64,000 nt of DNA, taken from NCBI GenBank assembly GCA_025458165.1, contig JALOTB010000010.1:1-64000 (forward strand). The letters are read 5' to 3'. The translations under genes and the position numbers were made by a program. This document shows, one piece after another, positions 48,066-57,165 of this stretch. Source of the stretch: Chromatiaceae bacterium. Its GTDB lineage: Bacteria; Pseudomonadota; Gammaproteobacteria; Chromatiales; Chromatiaceae. Below the pieces are notes generated by a model. It was not told the origin of the DNA. It searched no databases and saw only the letters and a list, made by a program, of their open reading frames with translations. How positions within the stretch are numbered: position 1 is the stretch's first letter; every line of letters begins with the position of its first letter.

Positions 48066-48929
48066 ATGTCCGCGCTGATCGATCTGCATACCCACTCCAC
48101 GGCCTCCGACGGCAGCCTCGCCCCCGAGGAGCTGGTCGCGCGCGCCGCCGCGGCTGGCGTGGAGGTCCTCGCCCTCACCGATCACGACACCACCGCCGGC
48201 GTCGCCGCCGCCACCCAAGCGGCCGGCGAGCTCGGTCTGGTCCTGATCCCCGGCGTCGAGGTGTCGGTCACTTGGGGCGGGCGGACCATCCATGTCCTCG
48301 GCCTCGGGGTCGACCCCGAGAATCCCGCGCTACAGGAGGGTCTGGCGCGCCTGGTTGACTATCGCCACTGGCGTGCCGAGGAGATCGCCCGCCGCCTAGC
48401 CGCGGAAGGGATCGACGGGGCCCACGCCGGTGCCGCCGCCTTCGCGCGAGGTCGCTCGATCGGCCGCACCCACTTCGCGCGCTTCCTGGTCAGCCGCGGT
48501 CATGCACGCGACCTGCGCGAGGTCTTCAAACGATTCCTGGTGCGCGGCAAGCCCGGCCATGTCCCCGGGGAGTGGGCCGCGTTGGACGAGGCGGTAGCCT
48601 GGATCCGCACGGCCGGTGGTCGGGCGGTGATCGCCCACCCGGCCCGCTACGGACTGACCCGCACCAAGCTCAACCGGCTGGTCGGGGAGCTCAAGGAGGC
48701 GGGCGGCGTGGGGATCGAGGTGGTCTCGGGCAGCCACAGCCGCGACGACGTCCTCAATTTCGGGCGTTATGCCCGCGAACGGGGCCTGCTGGCCTCCGCC
48801 GGCTCGGACTACCACGGTCCGGAGGCCGGCTGGATGGGGCTCGGGCGGCTGCCGCCGCTGCCGGCGGGATGCACCCCGATCTGGGCCGATTGGGCGATTG
48901 CTCGGCACCGTATTCGGGCCTGCGGCTGA
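48066..48929 (+). CDS. rnm: PHP-domain phosphoesterase (RNase AM/YciV type)
   Basis: This 287-residue PHP protein has the metal-binding motifs LIDLHTHSTASDGS (His8, His10, Asp15), LALTDHDTTAG, IPGVEVS and, near the C-terminus, GSDYHGPEAGW. It matches YciV/Rnm of E. coli, a nuclease trimming 5S and other RNA 5' ends that also hydrolyses 3',5'-nucleoside bisphosphate. A TAAGAT -10-like box ends 6 bases before the ATG and no Shine-Dalgarno is seen, so the mRNA may be leaderless. yciO follows after 12 bases, the same order as yciV-yciO in E. coli. Confidence 0.93.
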   Translation: MSALIDLHTHSTASDGSLAPEELVARAAAAGVEVLALTDHDTTAGVAAATQAAGELGLVLIPGVEVSVTWGGRTIHVLGLGVDPENPALQEGLARLVDYRHWRAEEIARRLAAEGIDGAHAGAAAFARGRSIGRTHFARFLVSRGHARDLREVFKRFLVRGKPGHVPGEWAALDEAVAWIRTAGGRAVIAHPARYGLTRTKLNRLVGELKEAGGVGIEVVSGSHSRDDVLNFGRYARERGLLASAGSDYHGPEAGWMGLGRLPPLPAGCTPIWADWAIARHRIRACG

Positions 48930-48941
48930 CCCAGCCCGGAC

Positions 48942-49565
48942 ATGGCGCAGTTCTTCCAGATCCATCCCGACAACCCCCAGCCGCGCCTCATCCGGCGGAC
49001 GGTGGACATCCTGCTCGACGGCGGGGTGATCGTCTACCCGACCGACTCGTCCTATGCCTTGGGCTGCCAAATCGGTGGCAAGGACGCCATGGAGCGCATC
49101 CGGCGCATCCGCCACCTCGACGACAAGCACAACTTCACACTCGTCTGCCGCGACCTCTCCGAGATCACCACCTACGCGCGCATCGACAACCAGGCCTTCC
49201 GCCTGCTGAAGTCGCTAACCCCGGGCCCGTACACCTTCATTTTCCAAGGCACCAAACAGGTCCCGCGGCGGCTGATGCACCCGCGGCGCAAGACCATCGG
49301 CATCCGCGTGCCGGACCATGAGATCAGCCGCGCCCTGCTCGCCGAGCTCGACCAGCCGATCCTCTCCACGACCATGCAGCTCCCCGGCGACGAGCTGTCC
49401 CTGACCGACCCCTATGAGATGCGTGAGCTCCTCGACCGCCAGGTGGATCTCGTGATTGACGGCGGCTTCTGCGGCCTGGAGCCGACCACCGTGGTCGATA
49501 TGACCCAGGAGCCGCCGGCGGTGCTACGCGTCGGCAAGGGCGACGCCGCCCTTTTCGCGGCCTGA
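48942..49565 (+). CDS. yciO: YciO/Sua5/TsaC-family threonylcarbamoyl-AMP synthase-like protein
   Basis: This 207-residue YrdC-domain protein starts MAQFFQIHPDNPQPRLIRRT. The conserved substrate segments GGVIVYPTDSSYALGCQIGG, KSLTPGPYTFIFQGTK and RRKTIGIRVPDHEI are visible. It corresponds to YciO and not TsaC because of its length and position after the PHP gene. TsaC proteins make the tRNA t6A precursor; the role of YciO is less clear. It lies upstream of the M50 gene. Confidence 0.95.
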   Translation: MAQFFQIHPDNPQPRLIRRTVDILLDGGVIVYPTDSSYALGCQIGGKDAMERIRRIRHLDDKHNFTLVCRDLSEITTYARIDNQAFRLLKSLTPGPYTFIFQGTKQVPRRLMHPRRKTIGIRVPDHEISRALLAELDQPILSTTMQLPGDELSLTDPYEMRELLDRQVDLVIDGGFCGLEPTTVVDMTQEPPAVLRVGKGDAALFAA

Positions 49566-49591
49566 GTCTGCCGGGCTGCGGCAGGCCGCGC

Positions 49592-49600
49592 TGATATACT
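49592..49600 (+). promoter_or_regulatory. Extended -10 immediately before the M50 protease gene
   Basis: TGATATACT ends 6 bases before the ATG at 49607, which would place transcription initiation at or next to the start codon. No -35 and no Shine-Dalgarno are apparent. Confidence 0.4.
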
Positions 49601-49606
49601 GCCCCG

Positions 49607-50299
49607 ATGGAATCGCTCACCACGGTCCAGATCCTCGCGGTGCTCGCGCTGCCGGTGCTCTTTGCGATCACGGTCCACGAGGCGGCCCACGGCTGGATGG
49701 CGAATCGACTGGGGGACTCGACGGCTCGGCGGCTCGGGCGGGTGACCTTAAACCCGCTGCGCCATATCGACCCGCTGGGGACGGTCGTGGTGCCATTGGT
49801 AGTTGCCATACTCAGCCAGCGGTTGCTCGGTGTGCCGCTTCTCTTCGGCTGGGCCAAGCCGGTCCCCATCGACGGGCGCAACCTGCACCACCCGCGCCGC
49901 GACATGGCCCTGGTTGCGATCGCCGGCCCGGCCGCCAACCTGGTGATGGCGATCCTCTGGGGGCTGGCGATCCATGTCGGTATCGGGCTCTGGGATCACT
50001 CCCAATGGGTCGCCCTGCCGCTGGTCTACATGGGCGCGGCGGGGGTCCTGATTAACGTCATCCTCATGGCGCTCAACCTCTTTCCGCTCTTGCCACTCGA
50101 CGGCGGGCGGGTGCTGAGCTCGCTCCTGCCGCCCGCCTGGTCGGCCAAGCTTTCGCGCATCGAGCCCTACGGGCTAGTGCTGCTGCTCCTGCTCCTGGTG
50201 ACCGGCGTCCTCGCCGCCATCCTGATGCCGGTCATTCAGTGGACCATCGCCCTGCTGCCCGGGGCGGAGGTGGTGCGGGAGCTGTTCTTCGTCCGTTAG
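49607..50299 (+). CDS. Site-2-type zinc metalloprotease, M50 family, polytopic
   Basis: This 230-residue membrane protein has the HExxH motif in the first helix (VHEAAH, His24-Glu25-His28) and the third-ligand motif NLFPLLPLDGGRV near residue 162. Five or so helices are visible. It lacks a PDZ domain, unlike RseP. Proteins of this size are common in bacteria between yciO and trpS; substrates are unknown. It follows yciO by 41 bases and precedes trpS by 16. Confidence 0.93.
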   Translation: MESLTTVQILAVLALPVLFAITVHEAAHGWMANRLGDSTARRLGRVTLNPLRHIDPLGTVVVPLVVAILSQRLLGVPLLFGWAKPVPIDGRNLHHPRRDMALVAIAGPAANLVMAILWGLAIHVGIGLWDHSQWVALPLVYMGAAGVLINVILMALNLFPLLPLDGGRVLSSLLPPAWSAKLSRIEPYGLVLLLLLLVTGVLAAILMPVIQWTIALLPGAEVVRELFFVR

Positions 50300-50315
50300 T
50301 GAAGGAAACCCAACC

Positions 50316-51527
50316 TTGACCTCCGCACCCAATGCCCGCGTCCTCTCCGGCATGCGGCCGACCGGACGCCTGCACCTCGGTCATTACCATGGTGTGCTCA
50401 AGAACTGGCTCGAGCTGCAGCATGAGTACGAGTGCTTCTTCTTCGTCGCCGACTGGCATGCACTGACCACCCACTACGACGACCCCAGCCTGATCCCCGA
50501 CAGCATCTGGGAGATGGTGGTCGACTGGCTGGCGGCTGGGATCAACCCGGGCTCGGCCACCCTGTTTGTGCAGTCGCGCGTCCCCGAGCACGCGGAGCTC
50601 CACCTGCTGCTCTCGATGATCACGCCGCTCGGCTGGCTGGAGCGGGTCCCGAGCTACAAGGACCAGCAGGAGCGTCTCAAGGAGAAGGACCTCGCGACCT
50701 ACGGCTTCCTTGGCTATCCGCTCCTGCAGAGCGCCGACATCCTGATGTACAAGGCGGGGCTGGTCCCGGTCGGCGAGGACCAGGTCGCCCATGTCGAGCT
50801 CACCCGCGAGATCGCGCGGCGCTTCAACCACATCTACGGGCGCGAGCCGGGCTTCGAGGAGAAGGCCGAGCAGGCCAAGCGCAAGATGGGCAAGAAGAAT
50901 GCCCAGCTCTTCGACCGCCTGCGCAAGCGCTACATGGAGCAGGGCGACCAGGAGGCCCTGGACGTCGCCCATGCCCTGCTCGAGTCCCAGGGCAACATCA
51001 CCATGGGCGACCGCGAGCGCCTCATGGGCTACTTGGAGGGCGGGGGGCGCATCATCCTGCCGGAGCCCCAGCCACTGCTCACCAAGGCATCGAAGATGCC
51101 GGGCCTCGACGGGCTGAAGATGTCCAAGTCCTACGGGAACACCATTGCCCTGCGCGACGACCCGGCGCAGGTCGAGAAGGCCCTGCGCACCATGCCGACC
51201 GACCCCGCGCGGGTGCGCCGCACCGATCCCGGCGACCCCGCCAAGTGCCCGGTCTGGCAGTTCCACCAGGTCTACTCGGACGCGCCGACCCAGGCCTGGG
51301 TACAGGAGGGCTGCCGCAGCGCCGGTATCGGCTGCATCCAGTGCAAGCAGCCGGTGATCGACGCCGTGCTCGCGGAGCTGAAGCCCATTCAGGAGCGCGC
51401 CCGCGAGCTCGACGAGCAGCCCGAGCTGGTCCGAACAGTGATCAACGAGGGCTGCGAGGCGGCGCGGGACGTCGCCCGCGAGACCATGGACGAGGTCCGT
51501 CACGCCATGTCCCTGGTGCTCCGTTGA
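50316..51527 (+). CDS. trpS: Tryptophan-tRNA ligase
   Basis: TrpS (403 residues) charges tRNA(Trp). It is a class I synthetase with the HIGH-equivalent RPTGRLHLGHYHG near residue 13 and the KMSKS motif GLKMSKSYGNT near residue 268. It is longer than the E. coli enzyme (334), which is common in pseudomonads and relatives. The start is a TTG (TTGACCTCC), with AAGGAA about 8 bases upstream. Its stop overlaps the scpA start (TTGA). Confidence 0.97.
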   Translation: MTSAPNARVLSGMRPTGRLHLGHYHGVLKNWLELQHEYECFFFVADWHALTTHYDDPSLIPDSIWEMVVDWLAAGINPGSATLFVQSRVPEHAELHLLLSMITPLGWLERVPSYKDQQERLKEKDLATYGFLGYPLLQSADILMYKAGLVPVGEDQVAHVELTREIARRFNHIYGREPGFEEKAEQAKRKMGKKNAQLFDRLRKRYMEQGDQEALDVAHALLESQGNITMGDRERLMGYLEGGGRIILPEPQPLLTKASKMPGLDGLKMSKSYGNTIALRDDPAQVEKALRTMPTDPARVRRTDPGDPAKCPVWQFHQVYSDAPTQAWVQEGCRSAGIGCIQCKQPVIDAVLAELKPIQERARELDEQPELVRTVINEGCEAARDVARETMDEVRHAMSLVLR

Positions 51528-52363
51528 GCGCCGAGGTCCTCGCCGACGCCCCAGCCCTGGCGCCCGCGCACCCGGCGCAGCAGGAGCTGCCCTTCGCCAT
51601 CGTCCAGGGGACGCCGCTGCTGGCGCTGCCCGAAGACCTCTACATCCCGCCCGATGCCCTGGAGGTCTTCCTCGATGCCTTCGAGGGGCCGCTCGACCTG
51701 CTCCTGTATCTCATCAAGCGGCAGAACCTCGACATCCTCGACATCCCGATCGCCGAGATCACCGACCAGTACATGGAGTACGTCGAGCTGATGAAGGATC
51801 TGCGCCTGGAGCTGGCCGCCGAGTATCTGGTCATGGCCGCCATGCTCGCCGAGATCAAGTCGCGCATGCTCCTGCCGCGGCCGTCCGAGGCGCCCGAGGA
51901 GGAGGACCCGCGCGCCGAGCTGGTGCGCCGGCTACAGGAATACGAGCGCTTCAAGCGCGCGGCCGAGGACCTCGATGCCCTCCCACGCCTGGAGCGCGAC
52001 CTGTTCGCGACCCAGGTCGAGGTGCCCCCCGGTCATGTGCGCCGGCTCCCGCCGGAGGTGGACCTGCGCGAGGTGCTGCTCGCGCTGCGCGGAGTGCTGG
52101 CGCGCGCCGATCTCTTCACCAGCCACCGCGTCGCGCGCGAGGCCCTGTCGCTGCGCGAGCGGATGTCGCTGGTCCTCGACCGTGTGCGCTCCGCCGGGGG
52201 CTTCGTCGACTTCGTCCGACTCTTCGAGCTTCACGAGGGGCGGGCGGGCGTGGTCGTCACCTTCCTTGCCCTGCTGGAGCTGATCCGAGGGGCCTCGCTG
52301 GAGCTGGTCCAGACCGAGCCCTTCGCGCCGATCCACGTGCGTCTGCGGGGCGCGACCGAATGA
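51524..52363 (+). CDS. scpA: Segregation and condensation protein A
   Basis: ScpA (279 residues) is the kleisin of the SMC-ScpAB complex and bridges the two SMC heads. It starts at a TTG overlapping the trpS stop. The N-terminal kleisin motif (FEGPLDLLLYLIKRQNLDIL) and the C-terminal winged-helix segment (VVVTFLALLELIRGASLEL) are clear. An unusual ~45-residue extension precedes the kleisin motif. Its stop overlaps scpB by 4 bases. Confidence 0.96.
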   Translation: MSAEVLADAPALAPAHPAQQELPFAIVQGTPLLALPEDLYIPPDALEVFLDAFEGPLDLLLYLIKRQNLDILDIPIAEITDQYMEYVELMKDLRLELAAEYLVMAAMLAEIKSRMLLPRPSEAPEEEDPRAELVRRLQEYERFKRAAEDLDALPRLERDLFATQVEVPPGHVRRLPPEVDLREVLLALRGVLARADLFTSHRVAREALSLRERMSLVLDRVRSAGGFVDFVRLFELHEGRAGVVVTFLALLELIRGASLELVQTEPFAPIHVRLRGATE

Positions 52364-52986
52364 GCTCGACGCTCGCGCAGATCGTCGAGGCTGCCCTGCT
52401 CGCCGCGGGCGGGCCGCTCACCGCGGACGAGATCCTCGCGCTCTTCGCCCCCGAGGAGCGCCCCGAGCGCCAGGCGGTGCTCGAGGCGGTCGCGGCCTTG
52501 GGCCAATCCTACGCGGGGCGTGGGATCGAGCTGGTCGAGGTCGCCGGCGGCTACCGCGTGCAGGTCCGGCGCGAGATCGCCCCCTGGGTCGGGCGGCTGT
52601 GGGAAGAGAAGCCCGCGCGCTACTCCCGTGCCCTGCTGGAGACCCTGGCGCTCATCGCTTACCGCCAGCCGATCACCCGCGGCGAGATCGAAGACATCCG
52701 CGGGGTGGCCGTGAGCACCCACATCATCAAGACCCTGACCGAGCGCGAGTGGGTGCGCATCGTCGGCCACCGCGACGTGCCCGGGCGCCCGGCGCTCTTC
52801 GCCACGACCCGCAAGTTCCTCGATTACTTTGGACTGCGGTCGCTCAACGACCTGCCGACCCTGGCCGAGCTCCGCGACCCCGAGTTTCTCGGTGGGGATC
52901 TCGAGCTGGAGGAGCCGGACCAGCCGTCCCTGGGGCCGGTCGTCGTCAGCGCCGGGCGCCCCGGCGAGGGGGTCCAGGATGCCTGA
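52360..52986 (+). CDS. scpB: Segregation and condensation protein B
   Basis: ScpB (208 residues) dimerises, stabilises ScpA and regulates the SMC complex. It has two winged-helix domains; TLALIAYRQPITRGEIEDIR and GVAVSTHIIKTLTEREWVRI are the hallmark motifs, followed by GRPALFATTRKFLDYFGLRS. It overlaps scpA by 4 bases and rluB by 8, so scpA-scpB-rluB is tightly coupled. Confidence 0.97.
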   Translation: MSSTLAQIVEAALLAAGGPLTADEILALFAPEERPERQAVLEAVAALGQSYAGRGIELVEVAGGYRVQVRREIAPWVGRLWEEKPARYSRALLETLALIAYRQPITRGEIEDIRGVAVSTHIIKTLTEREWVRIVGHRDVPGRPALFATTRKFLDYFGLRSLNDLPTLAELRDPEFLGGDLELEEPDQPSLGPVVVSAGRPGEGVQDA

Positions 52987-53953
52987 GCGCCGCCGCGGTC
53001 CGCCGCAGCGCCGGCCGCCCGCCGCACCGCCCGAGGATGCGGTGCGGCTGCAGAAGGCCCTGGCCGACGCCGGGCTCGGGTCGCGCCGGGAGATCGAGGG
53101 CTGGATCAGCGCCGGCCGGGTACGGATCAACGGGGTCATTGCCAAGCTCGGCGACCGGGTGACCACGGCCGACCGCGTCCAGATCGACGGCCGGCCGGTC
53201 GAGCGGCGCGCCGCGCGCCTCGCGCCGCTGCGGGTCATCGCCTACAACAAGCCGGAGGGCGAGGTCGTCACCCGCGACGACCCCGAGGGGCGCCCCAACG
53301 TCTTCGCCCGCCTGCCGCGGCTCAAGGCGGGGCGCTGGATCGCCGTCGGCCGGCTCGACCTCAACACCTCCGGGCTCCTCCTGCTGACCAACCAGGGCGA
53401 GCTCGCCAACCGCCTGATGCACCCCTCGCGCGAGGTGGAGCGCGAGTATGCCGTGCGCATCCTGGGCGAGGTCCCGCCCGCGACCCTGCAGCGGCTGGTC
53501 GATGGCATCGAGCTCGACGACGGTCCGGCGCGCTTCGAGCGCATCGTCGAGGCGGGCGGGGAGGGCGCCAACCGCTGGTATCAGGTGAGCCTGCGCGAGG
53601 GCCGCAACCGCGAGGTCCGCCGCCTGTGGGAGGCGGCCGGCTGTCAGGTCAGCCGGCTGATCCGCATTCGCTACGGCAACGTCGGCCTGGGGCCAAGGCT
53701 CTTCACCGGCCACTGGCGCGAGCTCGACGAGGCGGAGATCGCCGGGTTGCTCGCCCTCGCGGGTCTCGCCGGCCGGCCGCGACCGGGCGGCCCTCGGGTC
53801 CCCGCACGCGGTCCCGGCGCTGCGGGACCTCGACCGAAGGCGCTGGGTCCGGCCCCGGCGGCTTCCAAGGTCGGCAAGCCGGGATCCCGCGGGCCGCGCC
53901 CGGCGGCGCCTGGGCGTCGAGCGCCCCGCAAAGGCGGAGACCTCGGGGATTGA
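52979..53953 (+). CDS. rluB: 23S rRNA pseudouridine(2605) synthase RluB
   Basis: RluB (324 residues) isomerises U2605 in 23S rRNA. An S4 domain (LQKALADAGLGSRREIEGWI) comes first, followed by the catalytic domain with the active Asp in GRLDLNTSGLLLLTN, and EGRNREVRRLWEAAGCQVSR. The N-terminal leader is Arg/Pro-rich and the C-terminus is a long disordered Gly/Pro/Ala/Arg tail (~60 residues). The ATG lies within the end of scpB. The scpB-rluB order is classical. Confidence 0.95.
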   Translation: MPERRRGPPQRRPPAAPPEDAVRLQKALADAGLGSRREIEGWISAGRVRINGVIAKLGDRVTTADRVQIDGRPVERRAARLAPLRVIAYNKPEGEVVTRDDPEGRPNVFARLPRLKAGRWIAVGRLDLNTSGLLLLTNQGELANRLMHPSREVEREYAVRILGEVPPATLQRLVDGIELDDGPARFERIVEAGGEGANRWYQVSLREGRNREVRRLWEAAGCQVSRLIRIRYGNVGLGPRLFTGHWRELDEAEIAGLLALAGLAGRPRPGGPRVPARGPGAAGPRPKALGPAPAASKVGKPGSRGPRPAAPGRRAPRKGGDLGD

Positions 53954-53966
53954 CCGGGAAAGGACC

Positions 53967-54812
53967 ATGTCTTCGCAGCGCGAGGGCTCAGACCCGCGAC
54001 GCGCTGCCGTCGCCGCGACCTCAGGCGGGAATGCGCGTGTCTCCATGGTTTCTAAGTTGACACACCGCTCGACGCCCAGCCGCCTGGAGCTCATCGTGCT
54101 CCTGGTGCTCGGCCTGGGTCTGGTGGTTTGGGCCCTGCTCCCCGTGATCGAGCAGTCCCAGGCCTATCACCAGTTCGCAGACCGACGCTGGTGGCTGGCG
54201 GTCCCGAATGCCGCCGATGTCCTCTCCAACCTGGCCTTCGTCCTCGTCGGGCTGCTCGGTCTCTGGCGGCTGGGCGGCGCCGGCCGGTCACTCGACCCCG
54301 TGGTGCGGGCGAGCCTGCTGGCCTTCTTTCTCGGGCTGCTGCTCACGGGGTTCGGCTCTGGTTACTACCACTGGGCGCCCAGCGACTGGACCCTGGTGCT
54401 CGACCGTCTGCCGATGACCATCGCCTTCGCCGGTGTCTTCGGGGCCCTGCTGGCCGAGCGCGTCAGCACCCGCAGCGGTGCCCTCGTGCTTGGGCTGATG
54501 CTCCTCCTCGGGCCATTCAGCGTGCTCCACTGGTTGTGGACCGGCGATCTCGCCCTGTATGTGGTGATCCAGTTCGGCGGCATTGCAGCCCTGATCGCGC
54601 TGCTCCTCGCCACGCCAAAGGGGCAGGACTCACTGCCCTGGTGGCCGCTCTTGCTCTGGTACGGCGTGGCCAAGGTCGCGGAGGCGGCAGACCAACTGGT
54701 CTGGGCGGCGAGCGGGGAGCTGCTCGCCGGTCATGCCCTCAAGCACATCGCCGCTGCGGTGGGCGGGCTGATCATCGCCCTTGCCCTGGGAGCCAGGGCC
54801 AAGGCGCGTTGA
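53967..54812 (+). CDS. Ceramidase/alkaline phytoceramidase-like membrane protein (CREST superfamily)
   Basis: This 281-residue polytopic protein has about seven hydrophobic segments after a ~30-residue N-terminal stretch. Motifs resemble those of alkaline ceramidases and other CREST hydrolases: PNAADVLSNLAFVLVGLLGL, FGSGYYHWAP with an essential-type His, LDRLPMTIAFAGVFGALLAE, and GHALKHIAAAVGG with paired His. These residues normally bind zinc. The substrate in a bacterium is unknown. The ATG has GGAAAGGA before it; a second ATG 26 codons later is possible. It does not overlap rluB. Confidence 0.75.
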   Translation: MSSQREGSDPRRAAVAATSGGNARVSMVSKLTHRSTPSRLELIVLLVLGLGLVVWALLPVIEQSQAYHQFADRRWWLAVPNAADVLSNLAFVLVGLLGLWRLGGAGRSLDPVVRASLLAFFLGLLLTGFGSGYYHWAPSDWTLVLDRLPMTIAFAGVFGALLAERVSTRSGALVLGLMLLLGPFSVLHWLWTGDLALYVVIQFGGIAALIALLLATPKGQDSLPWWPLLLWYGVAKVAEAADQLVWAASGELLAGHALKHIAAAVGGLIIALALGARAKAR

Positions 54813-54864
54813 GCGCGGTCGGCCAGATCCGCAGGGCGGGGGCGGAGGGAGAGGCCAGCGATTC

Positions 54865-54873
54865 TGCTAGAAT
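54865..54873 (+). promoter_or_regulatory. Extended -10 element upstream of gltX
   Basis: TGCTAGAAT lies 36 bases before the gltX ATG. No good -35 was seen. Confidence 0.42.
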
Positions 54874-54909
54874 CGCGGCCCCGAAATCCCGCGAGCCCCG
54901 CCTACCGCC

Positions 54910-56325
54910 ATGACCGTCCGCACCCGGTTTGCGCCGTCTCCCACCGGCTACCTCCACGTCGGGGGGGCGCGCACCGCGCTCTTCTCCTACCTCTTCGCGC
55001 GCCGGCATGGCGGGACTTTCATCCTGCGCATCGAGGACACGGACCTGGAGCGTTCCACGGCGGAGTCGGTCAACGCGATCCTGGAGGGGATGACCTGGCT
55101 CGGGCTCGCCTACGACGAGGGGCCCTTCTACCAGACCCAGCGCTTCGACCGGTACAACGCGGTGATCGACGAGCTGATCGCCAAGGGCGCGGCCTACCGT
55201 TGCGACTGTCCCAAGGAGCGTCTGGAGGCCCTGCGCGACGAGCAGATGGCCAAGCGCATCAAGCCGCGCTACGACGGCCACTGCCGCCACCGCAATCTTG
55301 GCCCTGAGACGACCCATGTGGTGCGCTTCCGCAACCCGGACGACGGGGAGGTGGTGGTCGATGACCTCATCCGCGGGCGGGTGGTGTTCAGCAACCAGGA
55401 GCTCGACGACCTCATCATCCGCCGCAGCGACGGGGCGCCGACCTACAATCTCACGGTGGTCGTCGACGACTGGGACATGGGCATCACCCATGTCATCCGC
55501 GGCGACGATCACGTCAATAACACCCCGCGCCAGATCAACATCCTGCGCGCACTCGGGGTGGAGCCGCCGCGTTATGCGCACGTCCCGATGATCCTCGGGA
55601 CGGACGGCTCGCGCCTGTCCAAGCGCCACGGGGCGGTCAGCGTGGTCGCCTACCGCGACCAGGGCTATCTGCCGGAGGCCCTGCTCAACTATCTGGTGCG
55701 GCTCGGCTGGTCGCACGGCGACCAGGAGATCTTCTCGCTGGATGAGATGATCGAGCTCTTCGATATCTCCGAGGTCAACAGGGCCGCGGCGATCTTCAAC
55801 ACCGACAAGCTCCAGTGGCTCAACCAGCACTACCTGCAGCACGCCGACCCCAAGCGCATTGCGCATCTCTTGAGCCCGCACCTCGGGCGGCTCGGCATTG
55901 ACCCAGCCACCGGCCCGGACCTCGCCGCCGTGGTCCAGGTCCAGGCGGCCCGCGCCAAGACCCTGGTCGAGCTCGCCGAGATCAGTGCCTTCGTCTACCA
56001 GGACTTCGCGGACTACGAGGAGCAGTCGGCCCGCAAGCACCTGCGGGCCGAGGCCGCCGAGCCGCTGACCCGTTTGCGCGACGGCTTCGAACTGCTGGCG
56101 CTGGAGGACTGGGTGCCCGAGACCCTGCACCGCGTAGTCGAGCGCGTCGCCGAGGACCTTGGGCTCAAGCTCGGCAAGGTCGCCCAGCCGCTCAGGGTGG
56201 CGGTCGTCGGGCGGGCGGCCTCCCCCGGCATCGACCAGACCCTCTGGCTGGTCGGCAAGGACGCGACGCTCCGGCGCATCGACCGGGCGCTCGGCCATAT
56301 CCGCGCGCTGGGCGCCAGCGGCTGA
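54910..56325 (+). CDS. gltX: Glutamate-tRNA ligase
   Basis: GltX (471 residues) charges tRNA(Glu), and if non-discriminating also tRNA(Gln), which GatCAB would then amidate. It is a class I synthetase with the HIGH-like [15 protein letters not shown] at residue ~7 and the KMSKS-like [14 protein letters not shown] at ~235. A zinc-binding segment includes RCDCPKE and [12 protein letters not shown]. The anticodon-binding alpha-helical half is complete. Its presence beside GatCAB suggests, but does not prove, indirect Gln-tRNA synthesis; glnS is not in this window. Confidence 0.97.
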   Translation: MTVRTRFAPSPTGYLHVGGARTALFSYLFARRHGGTFILRIEDTDLERSTAESVNAILEGMTWLGLAYDEGPFYQTQRFDRYNAVIDELIAKGAAYRCDCPKERLEALRDEQMAKRIKPRYDGHCRHRNLGPETTHVVRFRNPDDGEVVVDDLIRGRVVFSNQELDDLIIRRSDGAPTYNLTVVVDDWDMGITHVIRGDDHVNNTPRQINILRALGVEPPRYAHVPMILGTDGSRLSKRHGAVSVVAYRDQGYLPEALLNYLVRLGWSHGDQEIFSLDEMIELFDISEVNRAAAIFNTDKLQWLNQHYLQHADPKRIAHLLSPHLGRLGIDPATGPDLAAVVQVQAARAKTLVELAEISAFVYQDFADYEEQSARKHLRAEAAEPLTRLRDGFELLALEDWVPETLHRVVERVAEDLGLKLGKVAQPLRVAVVGRAASPGIDQTLWLVGKDATLRRIDRALGHIRALGASG

Positions 56326-56428
56326 GCGAGCGGGCCCGAAACGCGCGGACGCGGAAGGCAGGGCTCCCCGTCCAGCGCGCAAGGCGCCACCGACCATTCG
56401 TCATCGACTTCCAACAGGAGCACGGCTC

Positions 56429-56830
56429 ATGAAAGACATCGTTTGGGACAAGACGCTCAGTGTCGACGTGCCCGAGATCGACGAAGACCACCGGCGGCTG
56501 GTCGATCTGTTCAACATCCTCAACCGCTCGGTCGAGCAGGGCGATTCGGCCGACTACATCGAGGCGGTGATGGACGAGCTGATCGCCTGCACCGTCTGGC
56601 ATTTCAGGCATGAGGAGCGGCTGATGCTCAAGTACGCCTACCCGGGCGCCGGCGATCACAAGGCCGAGCACGAGGAGCTGATCGCCAGCGCCAAGGCGCT
56701 GCAACAGAAGCTGCTCAACGAGGGGCGGACCGTCGTGGGCGAGGACCTCCAGTTCCTGGAGCATTGGCTGACCGGCCATATCCTGGGAACCGACAAGGAC
56801 CTGGGCGCCTATCTCTGCGAACGGATGTAG
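56429..56830 (+). CDS. Bacteriohemerythrin
   Basis: This 133-residue protein has the full set of diiron ligands of hemerythrin: His in EIDEDHRRLVDL (~residue 21), His and Glu in VWHFRHEERLM (~56-63), His in GDHKAEHEEL (~75-79), and the final HWLTGHILGTDKDLG with His, His and Asp. It should bind O2 reversibly, for storage or sensing in a microaerobic cell. The ATG has AGGAG 8-12 bases before it. It stands alone after gltX. Confidence 0.95.
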   Translation: MKDIVWDKTLSVDVPEIDEDHRRLVDLFNILNRSVEQGDSADYIEAVMDELIACTVWHFRHEERLMLKYAYPGAGDHKAEHEELIASAKALQQKLLNEGRTVVGEDLQFLEHWLTGHILGTDKDLGAYLCERM

Positions 56831-56862
56831 CCGCGCGCGGCCAAGCACCCGCGGCCGTGCCG

Positions 56863-57165
56863 TCAGGGGATCGGTCCGGCCTCCCGCACGGGCAAGATCC
56901 AATAGTGCAGCCCTGCCCCGCGGAGATCGCGGCGCAGGCGTCCGACGAGGGCGTCGACGGCCTCGCGCGGGGCGTGCAGGTGGAACATCACCTGCTGCCG
57001 GCGGCCGGTGACCTGCTCGGCGAGGGAGAGACGCCCAAAGGCTGGGCTGCCCTCGATGCGCTGCAGGCTGAAACCGCGGAAGTCATCCTGGGCGAGCAGG
57101 AAATCGACGAGGGCCTCCTCGAGCCCCGGCGGGGCGATCAGCACCAGCAGCTCTTGCTCAGACAT
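56863..57165 (-). CDS. DUF3240 family protein of the efflux operon
   Basis: This 100-residue protein (MSEQELLVLIAPPGLEEALV) has a ferredoxin-like, PII-reminiscent pattern: alternating beta and helix, with a second strand at GRRQQVMFHLHAPREAVDAL. It overlaps the end of the RND pump gene by 8 bases. DUF3240 proteins are frequently the last gene in heavy-metal RND operons and are suspected metal sensors or accessory proteins. His-containing HLHAP and LHYWILP segments might bind metal, but this is a guess. Confidence 0.82.
   Translation of the reverse strand: MSEQELLVLIAPPGLEEALVDFLLAQDDFRGFSLQRIEGSPAFGRLSLAEQVTGRRQQVMFHLHAPREAVDALVGRLRRDLRGAGLHYWILPVREAGPIP

Noticed and set aside
50432..52363. 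A 643-residue protein containing ScpA
   Set aside because: The first 364 codons are a shadow of trpS. ScpA starts at TTG 51524, overlapping the trpS stop.
53671..53931. Repetitive GC-rich tract at the 3' end of rluB as a repeat element
   Set aside because: It is coding: the disordered Gly/Pro/Ala/Arg tail common in RluB proteins of GC-rich gammaproteobacteria.
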